In this document: one piece after another, positions 40,675-49,393 of the stretch
How positions within the stretch are numbered: the stretch's first letter is position 1
How the letters are laid out: every line of letters begins with the position of its first letter
Source of the DNA: DASPWV01 sp046726375
Lineage (GTDB): Bacteria > Acidobacteriota > Vicinamibacteria > Vicinamibacterales > UBA2999
Assembly: GCA_046726375.1 (NCBI GenBank)
Contig: JBKPAJ010000075.1
Span: 1-64,000 of the forward strand
Length of the DNA: 64,000 nt
Direction: 5' to 3'
Program-made: the position numbers and the translations under genes
Notes under the pieces: model-generated
What the model was told of the DNA's origin: nothing
Databases searched by the model: none
The model's input: the letters and a program-made list of their open reading frames with translations, nothing else

Positions 40675-43600
40675 TCAGCGAAGCGTCACGGAGCCGGCGC
40701 CGCACAGTCTCTCCACCGCTTCGAGCAATTGCGCTGACGGTTTCACTCGAACCTGTGACGTCACGTCGGCGCTGACGCGCAGCCTGCGCCCGTCCTTCTC
40801 GACGTCCACTTCAATGGCCACGGGCCGGTCGCCGCGGTTCGCCGCGAGCACGTCCCACAGCGCTTCGAGCTTGGCGCGCGTGCAATTGCCGTTCAACTTG
40901 ATGCGGACGCTCCTCGACAGGCGCTCACGCAAGGTGGTCAGCGGGAACGCTTCTGTCGCCTGCATGCGCGACGATTCCTCGTCGCGCTCGAACCGGCCGC
41001 GCACCGCCACGAGCGCGCCGTTCTCAGTCAGCCAGCGGTACTTGCCGTAGGCTTCAGGAAACACCACGACTTCAACCGAACCCTGGGCGTCCTCGAGCGT
41101 GAAGACGGCCATGGGATCACCCTTTTTCGTCTTCAGCGGCCGCAGGCCGGAAATGATGCCGCCAACGTACACGTCTTCGACCAGCAGGCGGCCAGGCGTG
41201 CCATCGATTGGCTGCGGCAGCTCCGCGAGCACGAGATCGCCCACCGTGCGGGCGCCAAACGCCCGGAGGTCGTCGGCATAGCGATCGACCGGATGACCGC
41301 TCAGATAGAGACCAAGCGCCTCTTTCTCCTGTTGCAGCAACTCCATCTCGCTCCAGGCGGGGACATCGGTCAGCCGGATCACGGCGAGACCGCCGTCATC
41401 ATCGCTGCCGCCGAACAAGTCGGCCTGCCCCTGGTCGCGATCGCGTTGCGTGCGATTCCCATGCTCGATCGCGCTGTCCACGGCGGCGAGCAACTTCGCG
41501 CGGCCGATCGCGAGCGTGATGCCTTGCGGAATCAAACTGTCGCACGCGCCCGACTTGACCAGCGCTTCGAGGACGCGCTTGTTGACGGCGCGTAAATCGA
41601 GCTCTTCGCAAAGCTGGTGGAGCGAGGTGATGCGGCCCACTCGCGTCCGCGTCTCGATGAGGCAGTGGATGGCGCCCTCGCCGAGACCTTTGATGGCGGT
41701 GAGCCCGAAGCGGACGCCTTCCGGGATCACTGTGAAATGCAGCTGGCTCTCGTTGATGTCCGGGGGCAGCACGGCAATGCCCCGGTCGCGGCATTCGCCG
41801 ATGTAGAGCGCGAGCTTGTCGGTATTGGCGGCCTCGATCGTGAGCAGCGCGGCCGCAAAATGACGGGGGAAATTCGCTTTGAGGTACGCGGTCTGATACG
41901 CCAGAAACGCGTATGCCGTTGAATGCGCCTTAGGGAAGCCGTAGCCCGCGAAATACTCCATCAGCTCGAATACCTTCGCGGCTTTCGTCTCCGAAATGCC
42001 TTTCGCCCTGGCGCCGGCGAGGAACGCCTCGCGCTGCTTGGCCATGACCTTCGGATCTTTCTTCCCCATGGCCTTGCGGAGCACGTCCGTTTGGCCGAGG
42101 GTAAAGCCGGCGAGTACGGCGGCGATGCGCATCACTTGTTCCTGATACGCAATCACGCCGTAAGTGTCCGCGAGGATCGGCTCGAGCTGCGGCAGCTCGT
42201 ACTTCACCTCGGCCTTCCCCTGTTTACGCGCGACAAAGTCGTCTACCATGCCCGACTTGAGCGGACCGGGCCGGTAGAGCGCGTTCATCGCGATGAGATC
42301 GTCGATGCGCTGCGGCTTGGCCTTGCGCAGAAGCTCGCGCATGCCGGAGCTCTCGAACTGGAAGATGCCGTAGGTCTGACCTTCGGTGAAGAGCTGATAC
42401 GTTTTCTGGTCGTCGAGCGGCACGGCGTCAATGTCCAGATCGACGCCGTCGGTGCGCTTGATCTCGGTCAGGGCGTCGTGAATGAGCGTCAACGTGCTCA
42501 GGCCGAGAAAGTCCATCTTGAGGAGGCCGACACGGTCGACTTCCTTCATCGCCCATTGCGTGGTGATTTCGTCGCGGTTGCTCTTGAACAACGGCGCGTA
42601 ATCGGTGATCGGCCCTGGCGCGATCACCACGCCGGCCGCATGCACGCCGGCATTGCGCGCCATCCCCTCCAGCCGCTTGCCCATGTCGAGCACGTCTTTG
42701 ACCCGTGAATCCTGCTCCTGCATCTGCTTGAGCACGGCATTCTCTGTCAGCGCCTTGTCGATGGTCATGTCGAGCGCGCCCGGGATCTGCTTGGCGATGC
42801 GATCGACATCCGCGTAGGGCATGTCCATCACCCGGCCGACATCGCGGATCACCGCCTTGGCCTTCATCGTTCCGAAGGTGATGATCTGTGACACGTTCTC
42901 GCGGCCGTACTTGCGGGTGACGTAGTCGATGACCTCGGTGCGGCGCCGCTCACAGAAATCGACGTCGATATCGGGCATCGAAACCCGCTCGGGATTGAGG
43001 AACCGTTCGAAGATCAGGTCGTAATGCAGCGGATCGACGTCCGTGATCTTGAGCGCCCATGCCACGACGCTGCCGGCCGCCGATCCCCGGCCGGGACCAA
43101 CCGGAATGCCGTGCTCGCGCGCGTAGCGGATGAAGTCCCAGACGATCAGGAAGTAGCCGGGATACCCCATCCGCTCGATCATGTCGATCTCGTACGAGAG
43201 CCGCTGCTCGTAGTCCGAGATGGCGTGACGAAGCTTTCCTTCCTGAGAGAGCTGCTGCAGCCGCGCGACCCGTTCGACAAACCCCTGCCGCGCGACGTGC
43301 TCGAAGTAGTCGTCCAGCGTGTAGCCTGCCGGCACGTCGAACTTCGGGAGGTGGTTCTCGCCGCTCTTGATCTCGACGTTGCACCGTTCCGCAATGCGCA
43401 GCGTGTTGGCGAGCGCTTCGGGGGAGTCCTTGAAAATCTCGGCCATCTGCGCGGCGCTTTTCAGGAAGAACTGATCGCCGTAATAGCGGAGCCGCTGCTC
43501 GTCGTTCACCGACTTGCCGGTGCCGATGCACAACAGAATGTCGTGCGGCTTGTGGTCCCCTTCGCGCAGATAGTGCACGTCGTTGGTCGCGACGAGCGGC

Positions 43601-44196
43601 ATGCCCAGATCGCGGGCAATGGGAAGGAGGCCGGTATTGACGATGCGCTGCTCCTCCAGCCCTTGGAACTGCATTTCGAGGAAGAAGTTTCCGTTGCCGA
43701 GGATGTCGCGATACGTCGCGGCCGCGGCGAGCGCTTTCCTGGCCTGCTCGGCGCGGATCTCGGAAGGAATTTCTCCCTTCAAACAGCTGCTCAGCCCGAT
43801 CAGCCCTTCGCTGTGCGACGCCAGCAGCTCCTTGTCGATCCGCGGCTTGTAATAGAACCCCTCGGTATAGCCTGACGACACCAGCTTAATCAGATTCCTG
43901 AAGCCGGTCTGCGTCTCTGCCAGCAGCACGAGGTGGTTGTAGTTGTCGCCGAGATTGTTGGTGCGATCGAAGCGGCTTCCTGGCGCGACGTACACCTCGC
44001 AGCCGAGAATCGGCTTGATCCCACGCTTGCGCGCCGCATCGTGGAAGGTGACCGCCGAAAACATGTTGCCGTGCTCGGTCACCGCCATCGCGGGCATGCC
44101 AAGCTTCTGCGCTTGATCGAGCAACTCGTCGATGCGGCAGGCGCCGTCGAGAAGGGAGTACTCGGTGTGCAAGTGCAGGTGAACGAACTCAGACAT
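40675..44196 (-). CDS. dnaE: DNA polymerase III subunit alpha
   Basis: A 1173-residue replicative polymerase of the DnaE1 class. The PHP domain is at the N-terminus (FVHLHLHTEYSLLDGACRI), with palm motifs GPGRGSAAGSVVAW and MPDIDVDFCERRR (catalytic Asp residues). The FINGER/thumb part has FQFESSGMRELL and MNALYRPGPLKSGMV, the tandem HhH region FAGYGFPKAHSTAYA follows, and the OB domain with GGIISGLRPLKTKKGDPMAVFTLED is near the C-terminus. It starts at ATG 44196, with a GTG just before. Full length, no disruption. Confidence 0.96.
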   Translation of the reverse strand: MSEFVHLHLHTEYSLLDGACRIDELLDQAQKLGMPAMAVTEHGNMFSAVTFHDAARKRGIKPILGCEVYVAPGSRFDRTNNLGDNYNHLVLLAETQTGFRNLIKLVSSGYTEGFYYKPRIDKELLASHSEGLIGLSSCLKGEIPSEIRAEQARKALAAAATYRDILGNGNFFLEMQFQGLEEQRIVNTGLLPIARDLGMPLVATNDVHYLREGDHKPHDILLCIGTGKSVNDEQRLRYYGDQFFLKSAAQMAEIFKDSPEALANTLRIAERCNVEIKSGENHLPKFDVPAGYTLDDYFEHVARQGFVERVARLQQLSQEGKLRHAISDYEQRLSYEIDMIERMGYPGYFLIVWDFIRYAREHGIPVGPGRGSAAGSVVAWALKITDVDPLHYDLIFERFLNPERVSMPDIDVDFCERRRTEVIDYVTRKYGRENVSQIITFGTMKAKAVIRDVGRVMDMPYADVDRIAKQIPGALDMTIDKALTENAVLKQMQEQDSRVKDVLDMGKRLEGMARNAGVHAAGVVIAPGPITDYAPLFKSNRDEITTQWAMKEVDRVGLLKMDFLGLSTLTLIHDALTEIKRTDGVDLDIDAVPLDDQKTYQLFTEGQTYGIFQFESSGMRELLRKAKPQRIDDLIAMNALYRPGPLKSGMVDDFVARKQGKAEVKYELPQLEPILADTYGVIAYQEQVMRIAAVLAGFTLGQTDVLRKAMGKKDPKVMAKQREAFLAGARAKGISETKAAKVFELMEYFAGYGFPKAHSTAYAFLAYQTAYLKANFPRHFAAALLTIEAANTDKLALYIGECRDRGIAVLPPDINESQLHFTVIPEGVRFGLTAIKGLGEGAIHCLIETRTRVGRITSLHQLCEELDLRAVNKRVLEALVKSGACDSLIPQGITLAIGRAKLLAAVDSAIEHGNRTQRDRDQGQADLFGGSDDDGGLAVIRLTDVPAWSEMELLQQEKEALGLYLSGHPVDRYADDLRAFGARTVGDLVLAELPQPIDGTPGRLLVEDVYVGGIISGLRPLKTKKGDPMAVFTLEDAQGSVEVVVFPEAYGKYRWLTENGALVAVRGRFERDEESSRMQATEAFPLTTLRERLSRSVRIKLNGNCTRAKLEALWDVLAANRGDRPVAIEVDVEKDGRRLRVSADVTSQVRVKPSAQLLEAVERLCGAGSVTLR

Positions 44197-44204
44197 CACG
44201 CATC

Positions 44205-44237
44205 CCTACATCACAGCACATCGCCACCCCACATCGC
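44205..44237. repeat. CATCGCCA short repeats in the guaA-dnaE gap
   Basis: Three to four degenerate CATCGCCA/ATATCGCCA units lie between guaA and dnaE. This is another low-complexity intergenic stretch like the others in the window. Confidence 0.5.
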
Positions 44238-44254
44238 CATATCGCCAGATCGTG

Positions 44255-45796
44255 TCATTCCCATTCAATCGTCGACGGCGGCTTCGACGACACGTCGTAC
44301 ACGACGCGATTCACCCCGCGCACCTCGTTGACAATACGCGACGAGATGGTGGCGAGGAGATCGTGTGGCAGACGCGCCCAATCGGCCGTCATGCCGTCGA
44401 GGCTTTCGACGGCACGAATCGCCACGGTGTACTCGTAAGTCCGCGCGTCGCCCATCACGCCCACACTCTGCACCGGAAGCAGCACGGCAAAGCTTTGCCA
44501 GAGGCGCTCATACCACCCCGAGCGCCGCATCTCCTCGGCGACGATCGCATCCGCGCGCCGTAGCAGATCGAGCCGCTCGCGCGTCAACGCGCCAAGCAGC
44601 CGCACGGCGAGGCCCGGACCGGGAAACGGCTGGCGAATCAGGAACCCGCGATCGATGCCGAGGTCCCGGCCGACCGCACGTACTTCGTCCTTGAACAGCT
44701 CGCGCAACGGCTCGACCAGCGTGAAGCGCATGCGTTCCGGCAACCCGCCGACGTTGTGATGGCTCTTGATGACGGCCGATGGGCCGCGCACCGAGACCGA
44801 TTCAATCACATCCGGATAGAGCGTGCCCTGCGCGAGGAAATCGAAGTGACCGAGCTTGTGCGCTTCTTCTTCGAATACGTCGATGAACGTGGTGCCGATG
44901 ATCTTGCGCTTTTGCTCGGGATCGACGACATCCTTCAATCGCGAGAGAAACACGTCCGACGCGTCCACGAACTGCACCGGCAGCTTGAGGCGCTCGTATC
45001 GCTTCATCACCTGCTCGGCTTCGTTGAGCCGCAACAGACCGTTGTCGACAAAGATGCACTGCAAGCGATCGCCGACCGCGCGATGAATGAGCGTGGCGGC
45101 CACGGTGGAGTCGACGCCGCCGGAGAGCGCGCAGACGACGCGTCCATCGCCGACCTGCGATTTGATCTTCGAGGTGGATTCGTCGATGAACGACGCGATG
45201 GTCCAGTCGCCCGTGCAGCCGCAGACGTCGTAGGCGAAGTTGCGCAGAATCTCCTTGCCGCGTTCGGTATGCGCGACCTCCGGGTGGAACAGCAGCGCGT
45301 AGTATCCGCGCTCGGGCGCCTCCATTGCCGCGACCGGCGCGTTGGCGCTCGTGGCCGCGACGGCAAATCCCTGCGGCGCCGCCGCGACGAAGTCGCCATG
45401 GCTCGCCCAGACACGCAGTTCCGGCGGCAGTTCGCGAAACAGACGTGGCGTGTCACCGTCGCGCACGCGCACAACCGCGTGTCCGAACTCGCGATGCGGG
45501 GCGCTCGACACGGCGCCGCCGAGCAAATGCGTCATCAACTGCATCCCGTAGCAGATGCCGAGCGTCGGCACGCCAAGCTCGAGCACACGTGGGTCGCAAT
45601 GCGGCGCGTCGAGTTCCGACACGCTCTTGGGGCCGCCCGAGAGAATCAGTCCAACCGGGTGGCGCTGGCGGAGCGTATCGAGGGGCGTGTTGAACGGCAG
45701 GATCTCGGAGTAGACCGAAAGCTCGCGCAAGCGGCGCGCGATCAGCTGCGTGAATTGCGATCCGAAATCGAGAACGAGAATGGTTTGATGAGACAC
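44255..45796 (-). CDS. guaA: GMP synthase (glutamine-hydrolysing)
   Basis: A 513-residue two-domain enzyme that makes GMP from XMP. The class I glutamine amidotransferase domain (1-190) has the nucleophile Cys in LGICYGMQLM and FHPEVAHTERG. The ATP pyrophosphatase domain has the P-loop VVCALSGGVDSTVAATL. The C-terminal dimerisation domain includes RQPFPGPGLAVRLLGALTRERL and ends SSKPPSTIEWE. It is upstream of dnaE on the same strand across a 58-bp gap with ATCGCCA repeats. Confidence 0.96.
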   Translation of the reverse strand: MSHQTILVLDFGSQFTQLIARRLRELSVYSEILPFNTPLDTLRQRHPVGLILSGGPKSVSELDAPHCDPRVLELGVPTLGICYGMQLMTHLLGGAVSSAPHREFGHAVVRVRDGDTPRLFRELPPELRVWASHGDFVAAAPQGFAVAATSANAPVAAMEAPERGYYALLFHPEVAHTERGKEILRNFAYDVCGCTGDWTIASFIDESTSKIKSQVGDGRVVCALSGGVDSTVAATLIHRAVGDRLQCIFVDNGLLRLNEAEQVMKRYERLKLPVQFVDASDVFLSRLKDVVDPEQKRKIIGTTFIDVFEEEAHKLGHFDFLAQGTLYPDVIESVSVRGPSAVIKSHHNVGGLPERMRFTLVEPLRELFKDEVRAVGRDLGIDRGFLIRQPFPGPGLAVRLLGALTRERLDLLRRADAIVAEEMRRSGWYERLWQSFAVLLPVQSVGVMGDARTYEYTVAIRAVESLDGMTADWARLPHDLLATISSRIVNEVRGVNRVVYDVSSKPPSTIEWE

Positions 45797-45815
45797 GGGA
45801 CCACGTGGAGAACGC

Positions 45816-45821
45816 TATTAT
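45816..45821 (+). promoter_or_regulatory. -10-like TATTAT before the PQQ-like propeller gene
   Basis: TATTAT ends 6 nt before the GTG at 45828, the same spacing as at 400-405/412. It is compatible with a leaderless transcript. Divergent guaA starts 31 bp away. No -35 was recognised. Confidence 0.3.
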
Positions 45822-45827
45822 AGCGGT

Positions 45828-47018
45828 GTGGGGACGACTGACACCACAATATATAGTGTCTGCCGCAGGGGCAATCGCCCTACGCTCGTGCTCGTTTTTG
45901 CGTACGTTTTGCAGACCCTCACACCGATTTCGGCATCCCAGACGCCCGCCGCCGCCGATGTGGCAAAAACTGCATCCGCGCAACGCCTCGTCGCCCTCGA
46001 CGCGCGCTGGATGGTGACCTTCGACACCGCGCCCGCGGCGCCTTCCGGCTTCGACGATCATGCAGCCTATGTTCCGCTCAAGGGCGGTGAGCTCGTTGCC
46101 GTCGGTCTCGAGGCGGGCAATATTCGTTGGAAAGTGCCGATCGCGACGGCTGCCACACCCGCAACCGGCGACGGCTTCGTCTTTGCCGCCGGTGACGGAG
46201 CCATCATCGCCTTCGAAGAGCGCACAGGTGCCGTCGCGTGGCAGACGAAAGTGAATGGTGCGCTCGCCGGTCCGGTCGCGTTCGATGCCGGCACTGTCGT
46301 GGTCTCGAAGACCGATGGCGAGTTGCTCGCGCTGCGCGCGCAGGATGGTTCGATGCTCTGGCAGCAGGTACTTGGTGCGCCGCTCGCGATCCCACCATCG
46401 GCCGCTGGCGATCGATTGTTTGCCGGTCTTGATGATGGACGCGTGCTTGCCCTTGATCGTGAGACCGGCGCGCCGGCGTGGACGCACAAGGTTGATGGCG
46501 CTGTCACCGGGCTGCTCGCGCTCGACGATCAAGTCGTCGTCGGCACGCGCGGCAATCGCGTGTACAGCCTTAAACCGGACAACGGACGCCAGCGATGGGA
46601 ATGGCGCGTCGGCGCCGACGTGGCCGGTGCACCTGTCGCTGACGAGAAGCGCATCTACTTCGCGGCGCTCGACAACGTGCTGCGCGCCGTGGATCGCGGC
46701 AACGGCAACCTGCGCTGGACCGCGAAGCTCCCGTCGCGTCCTGCGGGCGGAGCGCTGCGGACGGGCGATGTCATCATCGTTCCCACGGTGTCGGCGGATA
46801 TCGGCGCCTACAACGCGGAAACCGGCAAAGCGACGTTCACAATCAAAGCAGCCAGCGAGTTGGGAGGTGTTCCTTATTTGCGCGAAGGCGCCAGGCCAAC
46901 CGCACCACGCCTAGTTGCCGTGAGCCGCGATGGTGTGTTGCAAGGGTTCGCGCCGCGTATCGAGCCGCCGCCGACGGCGTTTTCCGCGCTGCCAAATGGG
47001 ATCAAGGTTGGAGGCTGA
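45828..47018 (+). CDS. PQQ-like beta-propeller (BamB-type) protein
   Basis: A 396-residue protein with an N-terminal signal-like hydrophobic segment (about 20-35). It then has repeated eight-bladed propeller units of the PQQ_2 type: ELVAVGLEAGNIRWKVPI, AIIAFEERTGAVAWQTKV, ELLALRAQDGSMLWQQVL, RVLALDRETGAPAWTHKV, RVYSLKPDNGRQRWEWRV and VLRAVDRGNGNLRWTAKL. It has no PQQ-enzyme catalytic features, so it resembles BamB or other scaffold propellers; location in the periplasm or outer membrane is inferred. It stands alone between divergent guaA and a convergent gene. The GTG start is uncertain. Confidence 0.7.
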   Translation: MGTTDTTIYSVCRRGNRPTLVLVFAYVLQTLTPISASQTPAAADVAKTASAQRLVALDARWMVTFDTAPAAPSGFDDHAAYVPLKGGELVAVGLEAGNIRWKVPIATAATPATGDGFVFAAGDGAIIAFEERTGAVAWQTKVNGALAGPVAFDAGTVVVSKTDGELLALRAQDGSMLWQQVLGAPLAIPPSAAGDRLFAGLDDGRVLALDRETGAPAWTHKVDGAVTGLLALDDQVVVGTRGNRVYSLKPDNGRQRWEWRVGADVAGAPVADEKRIYFAALDNVLRAVDRGNGNLRWTAKLPSRPAGGALRTGDVIIVPTVSADIGAYNAETGKATFTIKAASELGGVPYLREGARPTAPRLVAVSRDGVLQGFAPRIEPPPTAFSALPNGIKVGG

Positions 47019-47059
47019 ACTGAAGAACGAAGAAGGAAAGTTGGCTCGCTGCCCGAACA

Positions 47060-49237
47060 TCAAAAACCGAGTACCAGCATCTTGAGTGCTAGCACGGCGA
47101 GCATCTGACCGAGGTTGCCGATCGCTTGCGTGTTGCCCGGATCGAGACGAACGGCCTCGCGGAAGTGCCTGAGGGCATCCACATTCCGCCCCATCGCCAG
47201 GAGCGTGCTTCCCAGATTGTTGTGCGCGCTGGCGTAGCCCGGATTGATTGCCAACGCCTGCCTATACTCTTCGACCGCGCCGTCGAAGTCTCCGACAACA
47301 GAGAGCGCCGTCGCGACATTGAAGTGTGCCTGGGCCGACGACGGGTTCAGTTGAAGTGACGCCTTGAAGTGCTCGGCGGCTTTGTCCGCCTTCCCCAATC
47401 GCAGATACAAGAGCGCCGCATCGTCGTGCAGCTCGGCATCGGTTGGCGTCGCGCGCAGCATGGTCTCATAGCCGATCACGTCCTCGAGCGTCATCTTGCG
47501 TTCGGTTTCGGCGTTGAGCGTCGCCAGGTCACGATGGTCGCGCGGCAGAAGCTGAAACCAGAGATCGCCCATCTCGTCCGCTGTCCGCTGGCCCCAGAAC
47601 ACGCGGCGTGGAGGTCGATCGGGATTGCGCGGGTTCGCGTCCGAGTTGTCGTAGACGTACTCCATGGCCAGGCGCGTGCCCTTCGGCAGCGCGAGCGGTG
47701 TCTCGTAGCGATAAACGTGCTGCCAGCGGAAATCCCACTCGTGGATGTGGATGAGCGACCGCGTCGTGCCGTCGGGAAGCGTCGCGGTTCCGCGCACGTC
47801 GCTCGCCCGGTAGTGCGCATGCGGCTGCACCGCCTGCAACTCGACATCAACCGGCAGCACGTACGAGTCTTTGATCGTGTAGCGCGACTGCCCCGGAGGA
47901 ATGTCGATTCCCTGCGACCCCAACCGAAGGATTGCCGGCGTGCGCGTCGGACGTTCCTTGCTGAAATAGAGGCCAATCACCGGTTGCACGAGCTCGGGTG
48001 CGCCACTGGGCTGCAGGTGCAGCTGCACCACGAGGTCGGCGCCCGGGCGTAACGGCCACGCGAACGCGCCGGGCACCAGCGGCGCGAGTTGTCCCGGCGT
48101 CCACCCGAGGAAGTGACCATCGGGATAGACCGCTGAGCGCGGCATCAACCCGTCGTATCCAGGCAGTGGATCGGCCGCGTCGAGCGTGCGCGTTGCCGGC
48201 GAGTAATCGAGTCGGATGTTCGCGTGATGCACGACTCTGGTGTTGCCAGGCAGAAACTCGAGGCCGCGCACATATCGCACCTCGCCAATCGGCAGCGGAA
48301 TGGCGAAGATGCGGAACACATCGGTGGGCTCCGCCTGCAGCCGAAACGGCGCCGGCAATGTGACCACGAGATCGGGTGTGCCGAGTTGCCATCCATCAGT
48401 GCGCGACGGCGCGCGCGGTAGATCGCGCGAATCGCCGGCCGGGGCTCCTGCGGCCACCCACTCGTCGATGAGTGCGATCTCGCGATCGCTCAGCGCGCGC
48501 TGGCCGACAAACGGTCCGTCGTGCGGATCGGCCTTCCACGGCGGCATGAAGCGGCTTTTCGTGACCTGCACGATCTGGGTCGCGTGCTGACGAATGGCTT
48601 CATGCGTGAGCAGGCTGAACGGTGCCGGACCGCCGGGTCGGTGACACGATCCGCACGCGTCGAAGATGATCGGCGCCACGTCCTTCGCAAAGGTCGGCGG
48701 GGGCGGGACGAAGTCGGCAAGCACACAGCCGATTGCCTGTGTTCGAGGGACCGCAATTGACGTTCCGTTGACAATGGCGAGCAGTGCGTCGCGAAGATCC
48801 CGTTTGCTCGGTACGGGGCGATCGACACCGAACGAGACGTAGCGATCGTCGATTCGGCCTCTATAGACGACCTGCCCGCGTGTATCGATGACCGCGGCTT
48901 CCGGCGCAATCGTGACGCCCGCGCGGCGCACCAGCGCCTGCTCCGGGTCGCGCACAACCGGCAGGCGGTGACCAAACCGCTTCACGTGATCGTCGATCGC
49001 CGCGGTTGAATCGGCGGCGTTGGGAAAAACCAGCACGAACTGAATGCGCTGACTCTCAAACTCCTGCTGGAGGCGCGCGATCTCCGGTGCATAGCGATTG
49101 GAGATCGGGCAGTCGATCGTCGTAAAGATCAACACACGCGCCTTGACGTTCGCGGGCGGCACGAACGGATCGGGCTGTTCGGACGCGCCGACCGCGGCCG
49201 CCGCGGCGAGGGCAACGATGACCAGAAAACGCGCCAT
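47060..49237 (-). CDS. redoxin, cytochrome c, Cu(II) monooxygenase-like and TPR multidomain protein
   Basis: A 725-residue exported protein (signal 1-19). It joins a thioredoxin-like/AhpC-type domain (about 25-160, with a lone Cys in TTIDCPISNRYAPE), a mono-haem cytochrome c-like segment with CGSCH near residue 195 and MPPWKAD, and a copper type II ascorbate-dependent monooxygenase (PHM-like) pair of domains with His ligands in RVVHHANIRLDY, VVQLHLQPSG, QPHAHYR and IHIHEWDFRWQHVY. Three to four C-terminal TPRs follow (about 600-725). Similar mixtures occur in Acidobacteria and Planctomycetes, but the substrate is unknown. The cytochrome might deliver electrons and the redoxin thiol chemistry; this is inference. 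The gene is convergent with the propeller gene. Confidence 0.75.
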   Translation of the reverse strand: MARFLVIVALAAAAAVGASEQPDPFVPPANVKARVLIFTTIDCPISNRYAPEIARLQQEFESQRIQFVLVFPNAADSTAAIDDHVKRFGHRLPVVRDPEQALVRRAGVTIAPEAAVIDTRGQVVYRGRIDDRYVSFGVDRPVPSKRDLRDALLAIVNGTSIAVPRTQAIGCVLADFVPPPPTFAKDVAPIIFDACGSCHRPGGPAPFSLLTHEAIRQHATQIVQVTKSRFMPPWKADPHDGPFVGQRALSDREIALIDEWVAAGAPAGDSRDLPRAPSRTDGWQLGTPDLVVTLPAPFRLQAEPTDVFRIFAIPLPIGEVRYVRGLEFLPGNTRVVHHANIRLDYSPATRTLDAADPLPGYDGLMPRSAVYPDGHFLGWTPGQLAPLVPGAFAWPLRPGADLVVQLHLQPSGAPELVQPVIGLYFSKERPTRTPAILRLGSQGIDIPPGQSRYTIKDSYVLPVDVELQAVQPHAHYRASDVRGTATLPDGTTRSLIHIHEWDFRWQHVYRYETPLALPKGTRLAMEYVYDNSDANPRNPDRPPRRVFWGQRTADEMGDLWFQLLPRDHRDLATLNAETERKMTLEDVIGYETMLRATPTDAELHDDAALLYLRLGKADKAAEHFKASLQLNPSSAQAHFNVATALSVVGDFDGAVEEYRQALAINPGYASAHNNLGSTLLAMGRNVDALRHFREAVRLDPGNTQAIGNLGQMLAVLALKMLVLGF

Positions 49238-49246
49238 CTGACTTGA

Positions 49247-49393
49247 GATCTGCGATTGTAGATTGTAGATTGCAGATTGCAGATTCGATCAGGCGATTGA
49301 TGTCGAAAAGCCGGCCCAAGAAGTCTGCAATCCTCAATCAATCTTCAATCTTCAATCAATCTGCAATCTCCAATCCTACATCTGCAATCCTCA
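49247..49393. repeat. GATTGCAGATT family repeat overlapping the GT-C gene start
   Basis: Left part (49247-49290): GATTGTAGATT/GATTGCAGATT units. Right part (49320-49393): complements such as AATCAATCTTCAATC and AATCTGCAATC. The right part is inside the coding frame of the 49300 gene and encodes its SAILNQSSIFNQSAISNPTS segment. Confidence 0.7.
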
